This document shows, in pieces, positions 13,136 through 23,570 of a DNA stretch of 64,000 bases. Every line of letters begins with the position of its first letter. Positions within the stretch are counted from its first letter, which is position 1. The notes under the pieces are model-generated. The model saw nothing but the letters and a program-made list of their open reading frames with translations. It did no database searches and had not been told where the DNA came from. The stretch comes from Chlorops oryzae (taxonomy: Eukaryota; Arthropoda; Insecta; Diptera; Chloropidae), in NCBI GenBank assembly GCA_020466095.1, contig CM035806.1:63909587-63973586 (forward strand), in the 5' to 3' direction. A program made the translations under genes and the position numbers.

Positions 13136-13582
13136 TTATGTTTATTCACATGAACATGAATGGTAAAAAAAAAATCTATTAAATCATTTTTCTGCCAAAT
13201 ATTTTGAAATACGATAAATCAGGAGGAGTTTCACTGAATAGGCGCCTTGATGAATTTTTCTTTCATGGCCACTTTATAGGCAAATAACTTCAGCGACTTA
13301 GATGAGCAAAGTAATCTCTCAAAGATTGATTGAGTCTTACATCATAAGTAACTATATATGTCACCAGGAACATTATTTTATTTCACATTGACACATGATA
13401 TGGTAAAAAAATAAATCTATTATCATTGTCTCCAAATATTTTGAAATACGATAAATCAGGAGGAGTTTCACTGAATGGCAGCGCTGTGATGGAATTTTTC
13501 TTTATGGCCCTTTATACGGTCAAATATGTTCACGAGCTTAGCATGATGCAAAGTAAGTCTTCAAAGATTGATTGAGTTTACA
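13136..13582 (+). repeat. Two-copy tandem direct repeat, about 205-215 bp units
   Basis: Units at roughly 13136-13340 and 13370-13582 share an identical core of about 40 bp (containing AAATATTTTGAAATACGAT and GGAGGAGTTTCACTGAAT). Elsewhere they differ by many one- and two-base indels. No coding potential recognised. Confidence 0.75.
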
Positions 13583-13947
13583 TGGACGAACATGTCAAAA
13601 TACTCCATTTCCTTCTAATTTTCACCGAGAATGGCATGCTTATTAGTAGAGAGCGGAAAAAGAATATTTGAGAAGGAAGAAAAATAGGCGGATCTGGGTA
13701 AAAGATTGGCGTAGCGAGAGAGACTAAAATATTCACACGTTAATTTGGCTAGAGAGCTTTAAATGTATTGCCCAGGTGATTATCGAAATTATCTCGGAAT
13801 GGATGCTTTAGCATTTAATGTGTTGTTGACGAAAATGGCACCATTTATTAAAAAAAACACAAAGCACTACTATGAGAGATGCAATTTCAGCTGATGAACG
13901 CCTTTCGGTAACATTGAGGTTTCTGGCAACTGCAGAGAGCTATCAAA

Positions 13948-14087
13948 GGGGCTCGCTCCAGTTCTGTCAGAAATGAAACAGAAATGAAAAACTTCATATT
14001 AAAAACACTTCAGAAAATTTCTGATTCATTTCTGAAGCGTTTTTTTATATGAAGTTTTTCATTTCTGTCTAAACTGGAGCGAGCCCC
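13948..14087. mobile_element. Hairpin MITE with GGGGCTCGCTCCAG ends
   Basis: A 140-bp near-palindrome. The arms GGGGCTCGCTCCAGTT... and ...AACTGGAGCGAGCCCC also share CAGAAATGAAAAACTTCATAT internally. AAA flanks both ends. The folded form would be a single long hairpin. Confidence 0.75.
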
Positions 14088-14339
14088 AAAGCCTAAAATT
14101 TCAATCATACATGGCTGCTCCAACTTTAAGCAATATAATAATTGAAACATGTGAAGTAATTGCCAAAGTACTAAAGGATTTAATTGCGGAAAATATTATG
14201 AAATGTTATAAATAGGCCGGAAAGAAACAGAATAAGATTACATATTAATACTTGAAAGTAGAAAAAGCCAGTTTCAAAATTAACACCGACATGAATTGTA
14301 TTGCATTGGCCTTAGCTGCTGATTTTTATTAGGCGACTT

Positions 14340-14460
14340 TTGTTGTGGCAACTCGTAGTTTGTGGATGAGAAACGTATGGGCGTATGGGGGTGGCTGCGC
14401 GGCACCCTTCCCTCGCGATTCCCCGTACGTTTCTTAAACAAATTTCGAGTCGCTGCGACA
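14340..14460. repeat. Imperfect inverted repeat
   Basis: GGCAACTCGTAGTTTGTGGA...GAGAAACGTATGGG is loosely inverted at CCCCGTACGTTTCT...TCGAGTCGCTGCGAC. It may be an old miniature element. There is no other feature in this stretch. Confidence 0.3.
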
Positions 14461-14839
14461 TGAACTAAACGCGAACTTTTATTGTCAGAGTAGCTTCTAG
14501 GGCTCCTACTTTTAAATTGCTAGCGCTCTCATAGCCAATGGGAACGACTCTGTTGGTTATATAAAACGAATCAATTAAATTTGGTTTTTGATTTACTCAT
14601 ATCGCGAGAGTCAGACCCACGAACAATGTTTTGAAACAATTAAGCAAGTGGAAGAAGACGTGCGAAGTAAAGAGACGGTTGTTCTTTAAATGTTCCGCAA
14701 CAATCTGTGCTTCTCTTTCTCATGCAATCAAACATTTCATTGGATGATGGGAAAGAAAGAGAAGCCCTGATTGTTACCGAAAAATTTAAAAAAAAAAATT
14801 GATAATTGTCTTGTTTCTTCACACCTCTTTCTATACTAA

Positions 14840-15360
14840 GGGCCAATATTACCAAGCATATTTAAACATTTTTTTAAATAAAAATCCGCTTTTGGTTTTT
14901 ACCATTCCAATTTGAAAAAAAATTTTAAAAATATTTTAAATCACCTCGGCACTGTGTTTAAATATGACATCAAATTTGAGTTCGATTTTTAAAAACCAGC
15001 TGTTCCATTGTCAGGGTAGTCAGTCAAATTCACAGCTGCTTGAAATATTATTTTTGAGCATTGAGCCGCGTGCGCGCGATTTTTCATCAGTTTCATATCG
15101 CTGTAATCCGAATCCATAAATTTAAAGCTTTGCTTCTTTCGTATTGCACAGATTTTTTCCGTAAAATTTTAGAATGAATGTAATCAGCTGCTTTTCTATC
15201 GCCTAGAACAGGGCTGTTGCGGTATTTAAAAAATTACTTGAACAACCTATTGAGGTAGTTTAAATTTTTTTTCAAAAATATTTTAAAAATTTCTTTGGTG
15301 AAAATGAAAATCAGATTTGATTTAAAAAATTTTTTTAAATATACTTGGTAATATTAGCCC
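14840..15360. mobile_element. Harbinger-like MITE (GGGCCAATATTACC ends, TAA duplication)
   Basis: 521 bp, flanked by TAA on both sides (14837-14839 and 15361-15363). The left end GGGCCAATATTACCAAGC is inverted at the right (TACTTGGTAATATTAGCCC). A three-base TAA duplication is typical of PIF/Harbinger elements. A second copy with the same ends and matching internal blocks, but greatly enlarged, spans 56009-59408. The right end lies only about 205 bp before the valyl-tRNA synthetase start codon. Confidence 0.75.
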
Positions 15361-15564
15361 TAACTGCATTGTTTCGGAAAATTTGGTGATACGTCTGACC
15401 CGGCACAAAGTAGAACGATTTCGAGAGACATGGCAGCACTGGCTGCAGTTGACACGTTTTACTCAATCTTTTCATCATCCAATTTGATTTTGTATCCAGC
15501 ACAGTGAATTCGCGTGTTCTTAAATAAAGTGATACTTTTTCGTAATTGAAGAATATTAATTGAC

Positions 15565-18500
15565 ATGCCTGAGGAACATCAAGAGCAAACAAACGGTCCA
15601 CCAAAGACCGCAAAACAATTGGAAAAGGAAAGACAAAAAGCCGAAAAACTTGCGAAATTGCAAGCAAAACTTGAGAAAAAAGCCCTTCCGGAAAAGGGCG
15701 AAAAGAAGGAAAAGTCTGAGGTAATATGGGTGACATTTGTGAATTCAACCAAAAACGATATTAAAATCACATGGTGGCAATTGCTTGCTTGTAGAAAAAA
15801 GCGAAGGAAGTGAAAGATGCTATTCTTTACACTGCGAATACGGCACCTGGTGCAAAGAAGGATGTGAGTGGGTCGCTTCCTGATGCGTATAGTCCCCGTT
15901 ATGTGGAGGCGCAATGGTATAGCTGGTGGGAAAAGGAAGGTTTTTTCAAGCCGGAATATGGCGTAAGCATTGATTTTGAATGAGTCATCCATAAATCGAT
16001 TGATTGGAACCATTGAAATTATAATTCTAGGGAAGGAATATTCTCGAACCTAATCCCAAAGGGCAGTTCGTAATGATTATTCCACCACCGAACGTGACGG
16101 GATTCTTGCATTTAGGGCATGCACTCACTAATGCCGTTGAAGATGCTGTTACACGCTACTATCGCATGAAAGGGCGTACAACACTTTGGGTACCCGGCTG
16201 CGATCATGCTGGCATTGCTACACAAGTCGTAGTCGAAAAGAAAATATGGCGTGAAGAGAAGCTAACACGACACGATCTCGGACGAGAGAAGTTTATTGAC
16301 AAAATTTGGGATTGGCGTCGTGAAAAGGGTACGAGGATTTATGATCAATTGAAGATGTTGGGTTCATCGTATGACTGGTCGCGCGTTGCCTTTACTATGG
16401 ATCCGAAGCTGTGTCGTGCTGTAACAGAGGCATTTGTTAGACTGTATGAAGACGGTTCGATATATCGCAGCTCGCGATTAGTTAATTGGTCATGCACTTT
16501 GTGCTCGGCTATTTCAGAAATCGAAGTAGATAAGATTGATATTCCTGGTCGAACTTTCTTTGCTATACCAGGCTATGAAGAAAAGGTAGGCGAAAAAAAA
16601 AAACGAAAAACCGATGGAATGTGAAAAATGTTCATTGAAATATTTTGCTCTTAGGTTGAGTTCGGTGTTCTCATCAAATTTGCGTACAAAGTGGAAAATT
16701 CGGAAGACGAAATTGTTGTAGCAACAACACGTATTGAAACCATGCTTGGCGATACCGCTGTTGCAGTACATCCAAACGATGAGCGCTATAAACACTTACA
16801 TGGAAAATTCGTCCAGCATCCATTCTGCAAACGTCGTCTGCCGATCCTCTGTGATGAATTTGTCGATATGGAATTCGGTACTGGTGCCGTCAAGATAACG
16901 CCTGCGCATGATCAAAACGATTATGATGTTGGTGTGCGTTTCAATTTGCCATTCATAACGATCTTCAATGATGAAGGCTATATCGTCGGCGACTATGGCG
17001 AATTTAATGGCATGAAGCGCTTTACATGCCGCAAAATTATTTTGCAACGCCTAAAAGACCTCGGACTTTACCGTGAAACGGTGGACAATCCTATGGTTGT
17101 ACCGTTTTGTAGTCGTTCCAAGGACGTGGTTGAACCAATGATCAAACCGCAATGGTGAGTTAGACGAATAAAGTTTCCAAATCCTGAGATAATCATACAT
17201 TGAATTTAGGTATGTGAAACAAAGTGAAATGGCTACAGCAGCTACGGAGGCTGTACAAACGGGTGCATTAAAAATCATTCCAGAGAACAATACTAAAACG
17301 TGGTACTACTGGATGAATGGTATACGTGATTGGTGTGTCTCTCGGCAACTGTGGTGGGGCCACCGTATACCTGCCTACCACGTTACATTTAACGATCCAA
17401 GTATAAAAAGTGGAACGGTATGTAAAGATGGCATCCTTTTTATTATTATTTTTAGTTGAGAATCTTATTCTGAGACTTCTTGCAGGCTGACGATGAAGCC
17501 TATTGGATTGTTGCACGCACCGAGGAGGAGGCTCTACAAAAAGCTGCTTCAAAATTCAATGTTGATGCTACTAAAGTTGTCTTGCATCAAGACGAAGATG
17601 TGCTGGACACATGGTTTAGTTCTGGATTGTTTCCATTTTCTGTATTCGGGTGGCCAGACAATACTGATGATTTAAAAGCTTTCTATCCAACATCTCTACT
17701 AGAGACAGGGCATGATATCCTCTTCTTTTGGGTCGCACGTATGGTATTCTTGGGACAGAAATTACTTGGTCAGTTACCGTTCAAAGAAGTTTACTTGCAT
17801 CCGATGATACGTGATGCGCATGGACGTAAAATGTCCAAATCCTTAGGCAACGTTGTTGACCCAATTGATGTCATAAACGGAATCTCTCTGGAAGGACTGC
17901 ATGCTCAGTTAGTTAATTCAAATCTTGACCCACGTGAAATAGAAAAGGCTAAAGCCGGACAACGTCAAGATTTTCCTAATGGCATACCAGAATGTGGCTC
18001 GGATGCGTTGCGTTTTTCCCTGTGTGCGTTTATAACACAAGCGCGGGATATAAATCTCGATATTAGTCGAATCCAAGGATATCGATTCTTTTGCAATAAA
18101 TTATGGAATGCCACGAAATTCGCACTCATGTATTTTGTCGGTGATGAGAAATATTCTTCAAATGAATTGATATTGAATGGAAGTGAAAACAATATGGATG
18201 CCTGGATACTTTCGCGTCTGGCTGCAGCAATCGAGATATGCAATAATGGTTTCGAGCAATACGATTTTGGTGCAATTACAAATGCTTGCTATAGTTTCTG
18301 GCTAAATGATTTATGTGATGTTTATTTGGAGTGTCTAAAGCCAATATTCCAAGGTGAAAGTGAAGCAAAAAAGGCATCAGCACGTCGTTCATTATTCGTT
18401 TGTCTAGATTTGGGTTTACGCTTACTTTCTCCATTTATGCCTTTCATTACGGAGGAGCTATTTCAGCGTCTGCCACGAAGTGATACTACTATTCCTAGTA

Positions 18501-19092
18501 TTTGTGTGGCACCTTATCCAGGTTAGTGCTAGATATAGAAAAATGTATAACAGAGTTCTAAAAATGGTTTTTTTTTTTATTATTCTTAGAACAAATCGAT
18601 TGGCGTAGTGAACAAATCGAGAAAGATGTCGATTTTATGCAGAAAGCCGCACGAATTATACGCTCTGCTCGTTCTGACTACAATCTCCCCAATAAAACAA
18701 AAACGGAAGCATTTGTCGTTTGTCAAGATGCACAATCCAATGAAATACTCAAGAAATATGCTGACGATTTAGCAACAATTTCGTATTGCTCAAAAATTCA
18801 TTTCGATACAACTCCACCCCCGGGTTGTGCTATCTTGACCGTGAGCGGGCAATGTGATGTGCATTTAATGCTAAAAGGTTTGATCGAAACGGAAAAGGAA
18901 ATTGCTAAACTTCAAAAGAAGAAAGAGCAACTTGTGCAGACTGTGGGAAGATTGACTCTAGCTATGAAAGCGGAAGATTATGCCAAGAAGGTCCCGGCGG
19001 AAATTCAGACCACCAATTCAGAAAAGCTGCAGCAGTCTGAAGGAGAATTGGAACGCATTGTAATGGCTATTGGGGCACTTAAGATGATGTAG
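15565..19092 (+). CDS. ValRS: Valyl-tRNA synthetase, cytosolic
   Basis: Charges tRNA-Val with valine using ATP (class I synthetase). Seven exons, 15565-15720, 15795-15962, 16031-16585, 16655-17154, 17210-17417, 17486-18521 and 18590-19092, give 1041 residues. That is near the length of fly cytosolic ValRS. The lysine-rich N-terminal extension is typical of eukaryotic cytosolic forms. The HIGH signature is HLGH at 135-138, after PPPNVTGFL. An editing (CP1) insert follows. KMSKS is at 644-648 in [17 protein letters not shown]. An anticodon-binding helical domain comes next, and the C terminus is a coiled coil ([13 protein letters not shown]). All introns are short and GT-AG, and the frame is intact. 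No mitochondrial presequence is evident. It converges on ORC3, with stop codons about 200 bp apart. Confidence 0.97.
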
Positions 19093-19194
19093 ATGATGAA
19101 TTGATAAAAAAAAAAAATATTCGAAGAATTGAAGGCTTTCCTACTGCTACATTTTTCTCATAATTGTCCGATGGGTTAGTAGCATTTTTGCTTA

Positions 19195-19246
19195 TTTATT
19201 TGCGTTTCTTTTTATATATATATATTATAATAATTGAAAAAATAAA
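19195..19246. terminator. Candidate polyadenylation signals between ValRS and Orc3
   Basis: AATAAA on the plus strand at 19241-19246 would serve ValRS. AATAAA on the minus strand, read from TTTATT at about 19195-19200, would serve Orc3. If both are used, the two 3' UTRs overlap. Position relative to the two stop codons is the only support. Confidence 0.45.
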
Positions 19247-19288
19247 TAATAAATTATAGTAAACTACGAATGAGAAAATTTGATCTCT

Positions 19289-21711
19289 CTACCATGTAAG
19301 ACGTAAAGCATGATCTGTTTTACGTTTTGACATCTTAATATAGCCAAGAAATTGCAGCTCAGCCACCGCACGCGTAAATCGAGCTCTGCAAAAAGTTTAA
19401 AGGAAAATCTTTAAAAAAAAAAAATTATAATTATTTTTTTTCAGATATACGCTTACTGTATTTCTGGATTAATAGTTTGTTCGCTTTCATTTTCCTGATC
19501 CTGCTGGCAGATAACTGCACGAAAGGCTTGCAGCCAATCGAAAAGATTTATCATTCGTCCACATTCTAGATGTAACTTGTATGCGATCGAAAGATCGGGA
19601 AGTGTTGGTAGAACCTGCGTTGGTTCAGCTAATTGACAGCATTTGCATTGCAAATAGAAATGTGGATTATTAAGCGCCATGTGCAAAGCTGCACGTGGTG
19701 CACCAATTATATTACGACGCACCGTTGCGATGTCTGTGAAGAAAAATAACTCATGCAAAGGAGGAGCACTTTGCAGTGGTTTCAGATAAACCTTAACGAT
19801 TTCAGTTTCAATGAAATTTAAAGTCTCTTGGACGTGTTTTGCAAACTCTGAGATGGGCTTTTCTTGCTTTGACATTTGCAATAATTTCTCCTTTAGATCA
19901 TGGCGTGAACTCAAATGCTTGAGATCAGCTTGAGAATTCGTGTTCGCAATTTGCATATCCCTTGTAGATTCCATGCCCGCCATTACGACTTTTGTCAGTT
20001 GTTGTTTGACTAAGGTCAGTTTCGCATTAACTACAACCGCACACTCTGATCCAATATCTAGTTGAATGATTTCATTATTTAGGAAATCTTCGGTTGTTTT
20101 AATGGCTTTGGAAATCTTAGCGACAAATTCATCTTTTGACATGAAACCAAGCATTTGAATGCATTCTTTGTACTCAGCTTGCGTATGAAGTTCCTTTGAC
20201 AAACACAGTTCGTACAATTCTCGTCGATATTTACCCAAAGGACATTTAGGTAAGTCTGCGACTAAAACATTCATAAATTCGAGGAATGTCCGCAGTAGCA
20301 CGAAGTAGACGTGACAATCGCATAGCAACTGAGGAAGCTTCTTCTTGAGATAGCTATCATCTGTGAGAATAGCAATTACGCGTTTACAATCGTTTATACT
20401 TTCGACGTAAGGACGAAACGAAAGTAAATGCCGTATATTCTCCATATCCTCGTGGGTCATTGATTGTATTTTCGTCATCGATTTGGAATAGTTTGTACAA
20501 AGTGAATATGCATTTCCTTGAAAGTAATGTTCCAATAGACAGTACTGCAATGGTTTTTTTTATTTATTTATCTATTTATACTTCGAGAGATGAGATATCA
20601 TCAAGTTACCTTATAGCCTTGAATAAAACCATTGATGGAAAAATCGTAGTAAAGGAAAATATGCGTTAGAAACTTCAGCGCTTTTCCGGACAAATGGAAT
20701 GGATATTTTGGAGAGAGTATAATTTTATCCAGTAACTTCAAAGAAAAAGATTTTTATTGTTAATAACTCAAAAAATTTTAGCCAAAGAAATTACCTCATT
20801 TAACGCAACTGGAGCCGTTTGCATTTGAGCCACGCATAACTTGATCTTACTTGTGACATGATACGGCAGTGTTCCATGTACAGCGGAGACAGCTGTAGCT
20901 ACGCCCAATATTAAACAAAAGGGCAAATCCGCATGCTGTGCACTAAGGAGCAGTATAAAATCCTGTAGAACAGCCGAATTGAAGCACTCGAAATCGGGAA
21001 GAATGACCACCAGCGAATGTCGTTCACAATTCGAATCATTTGCCTCACCACCATTTACTATTGTACTGCCATAATTATTATAGTACCACCGTTTTAGTTC
21101 CTTAATCGTACACTGCGAACGCCGCAGCCGCTTGTGATCACGATCTTCTTCATCCTCGTGTGGTGCTTCAAAGAAAGTATACACCATCGTTTCTACTGCC
21201 GACTTCATACTTCCGCAATCGCGCGATTGTAGCATGCAGACACTTGCAGAGATCTTGCTGCAAATATGCGACGCCAGTGCTTCGAATTGAGCCAAGTGAT
21301 CGGGTTGATTGATACCGGTCAGTAAAACCGCAGCCGGTAGTATTTCCTCCATTCCAGAGGCATCATCATTCTTCATACATTTGCTTTCGTTTACAACGAA
21401 GTTAATTAGTTCATTTAATGTGCGCTCGTTCGAGTGCAATTGAAGCTGTTCAATATCAGTTCTCAAGCGATTCCATATCTCCGAGTAAACTGCATAGAAT
21501 GGTTGCTCTGTTAACTCTTTGCCCAGTATGCTATTCTCGTTATATGGTTTCGGGCGTTTCGGAGACTTCTTCGTCGCTTTACTTGCACGAGTTGCACCAT
21601 TTTTGAAAACGAAACAACCCTAGGCGTATTAAAAAAAAAAGGAATAAATGCTTTCATAAAAAATTTATTTCATTTTCATTGTACCTTAGAAACTGATATC
21701 GTCGGATCCAT
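19289..21711 (-). CDS. Orc3: Origin recognition complex subunit 3 (latheo)
   Basis: A subunit of the six-protein complex that marks replication origins and loads MCM helicase; in flies the gene is latheo. Exons 21685-21711, 20795-21619, 20610-20735, 19457-20544 and 19289-19385 give 720 residues. That matches the family length. The first exon encodes only nine residues (MDPTISVSK). The N-terminal AAA+-like region includes [13 protein letters not shown] and [13 protein letters not shown], the degenerate ATPase core typical of ORC3, which does not hydrolyse ATP. The last exon encodes the conserved winged-helix end ([29 protein letters not shown]). A stop codon right after exon 4 (TAA at 19455) is avoided by the GTAAGC donor two bases earlier. 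Confidence 0.96.
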
Positions 21712-21898
21712 TTTGATAAATGCTGACTTTTCATTCGTTTTTCCGATGTTTTGTTTATGTTGCAATTTCTCAAAAATACAAAACAAAGAAGAAAAAGCGC
21801 GCCAACTGTAAGGTGCTGCCACTAAAAGTTGCTAATTAATTTATTCTTCTTTAACAACAAGTCTAGACGTGCAGATTTTTCTCTCTAAGTCGCCATTC

Positions 21899-22037
21899 AT
21901 ATTAGGCGACAAATCACCGGCGACAAAGTTGTTTGAGGGCCAGGGACGTTCGAGGATGTGGTATGAGAGTGTTTTTCTCTTTTCCCCGTGGGTCCTTCGC
22001 CATCAAACCAACTTTGTCGCTTAATAGGAACGGCGAC
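21899..22037. mobile_element. Harbinger-type MITE with GTCGCC ends and TAA duplication
   Basis: TAA flanks GTCGCC...GGCGAC on both sides. The arms share GTCGCCATTCATATTAGGCGAC versus its loose inverse at the right end, plus an ACAAAGTTG block. Length is about 139 bp with no coding capacity. It lies just upstream of the Orc3 start. Confidence 0.6.
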
Positions 22038-22079
22038 TAATCCTTGCAAAATAATGGCTCAAGGGCTCTACCATGTTCT

Positions 22080-22760
22080 AGTATATGCGAAGAAGTAAAG
22101 AGCTCATTCTTTTGAAGACAGGAAGTCAAGTGTGAGTTTCCAATAACAGGCCGACTTAATCTTATAAGAGATATATCATTTTCATCTTAAGAGCCTATAC
22201 TGAGATATGCAGTAAGTAAAGCGCCCACAAGAAATACGTGCAAAAAAAATTGAAAAGTACTTCGAAGTAAATACTTTACTTTCGCTTATACTGAGATGTC
22301 AAGTAATCAAGTGCGCAGGGTTGCATGCGACTTTCCTGGTTTACTTCGCCATAGAAATGAACATGTCCATTTTTTATGCAAAGTAAATGCCAGGACAGCT
22401 GATTGCGGCACATTTTTCAAAGTAAATACTGACACCGACATCGAAGGTGTTAAGTTATTGGCATACTTTAAAGAATTAAGGGAGCGTGAATATAGTTGTC
22501 TCTCTCACACTTAACGACGTTGTAGCATATAGGCTCCTAATGTGCAAGTAGTTACTGCATATCTCAGTATAGGCTCTAAAATTGAATATAAATTTCATTC
22601 CATCGGGCTCAGATGTTTACGATTTACTTCGGTCAAAGCATGACCATGCTCATTAATATTGTGAAGTAAAAAGAATTCGTGCTACCACTTTATATGCAAC
22701 TCTGTGAGTTCAATTACTTTTAATTGGTGTATGCTGTCAAGTAGTACTTCTTCGTCTTTT
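22080..22760. repeat. AAGTAAA-rich repeat block
   Basis: Contains about a dozen direct and inverted copies of AAGTAAA/TTTACTT, often as GAAGTAAA, spread through 680 bp. A TIR element (22191-22576) sits inside and shares the motif. Nothing here looks like coding sequence; the 72-residue frame at 22296-22514 has no recognised domain. Confidence 0.55.
22191..22576. mobile_element. TIR element, GAGCCTATACTGAG ends, TAA duplication
   Basis: 386 bp, flanked by TAA. The left end GAGCCTATACTGAGATATGC is inverted at the right end (GCATATCTCAGTATAGGCTC), with CAGTAAGTAA/TTACTG just inside. A partial extra copy of the end (CTTATACTGAGATGTCAAG) lies at 22286. Three-base TAA duplication suggests Harbinger-type mobilisation. 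Confidence 0.75.
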
Positions 22761-23027
22761 AAATGTGTTTGTTTTAGGAAATTAACTTGCTTCTTTAGAG
22801 CCTAGAGCCCTTTAGCAGACAATAATAAATTATGAAAACATATATGGAACTTAACAGATTGCTGAAGAAACTCGAGTATATGTTGCAGAATATTTCAAAT
22901 TATAATTTTAATGAATCGTTTAATCAAGTCATGTTATATCGGAATTTATAACAAAAATAAACTATCTGATTACCGTTTTGCGCTCGAGCTGTATCCTAGA
23001 TATCGCTTCGATTACAACTTAGGCTTC

Positions 23028-23515
23028 CCGCTTTGGGGCTCCCCCGAAAATGGGTTTAACGCCTTGGGGCTCCCTTATAATCTAAATTTAGCTTATGATG
23101 TGATTGATTTTTCCCAATTTTGAAAGGGAATTTAGTTCCTCAATATTTTGAAGAATGTATGCAATTTTGAAGAAATGACATTGTAAAGAGGACTATCGAT
23201 AAATTTTCGAATTAAAAAATTTCGAACATATTTAAATTCCGAGTATTTCATTTCAATTTCCTGGGAAATGAATCCTGGGATCCAATCACAACACCTTATG
23301 ATGTTGATTTGCCTTATAACCAGGATTTAGCCTATAATCCAGGATTTAAGGAATTTTGATTGTTTGGTCATTTTTTTTGCTCCTAATACTGAAGCTTAAT
23401 TATAAGGTGCCCCGAGCTGTCAAACCCGTGTTATAAGGAGCCCGAGCTGTCAAACCCATGTTATAAGGAGCCCCGAGCTGTCATACCCATGTTATAAGGA
23501 GCCCCAAGCTGTAAA
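23028..23515. repeat. GAGCCCC-type tandem repeats with inverted partner, directly upstream of FLASH
   Basis: Four tandem units of about 31 bp run from 23405 to 23515. Each contains TTATAAGGAGCCCCGAGCTG and a short TCAAACCCATG spacer. An inverse copy (GGGTTTAACGCC then GGGGCTCCCTTATAA) lies at about 23051-23080. Between them are repeated TTATAA/CCTATAATCCAGGATTTA words. Together this resembles an element with repetitive termini. The right edge is only about 55 bp from the FLASH start codon. Confidence 0.65.
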
Positions 23516-23570
23516 ATAAGGAAATTCGCCAAAATTTAGCAATGAATTGAATGAAAGTTCATTCGAAATT

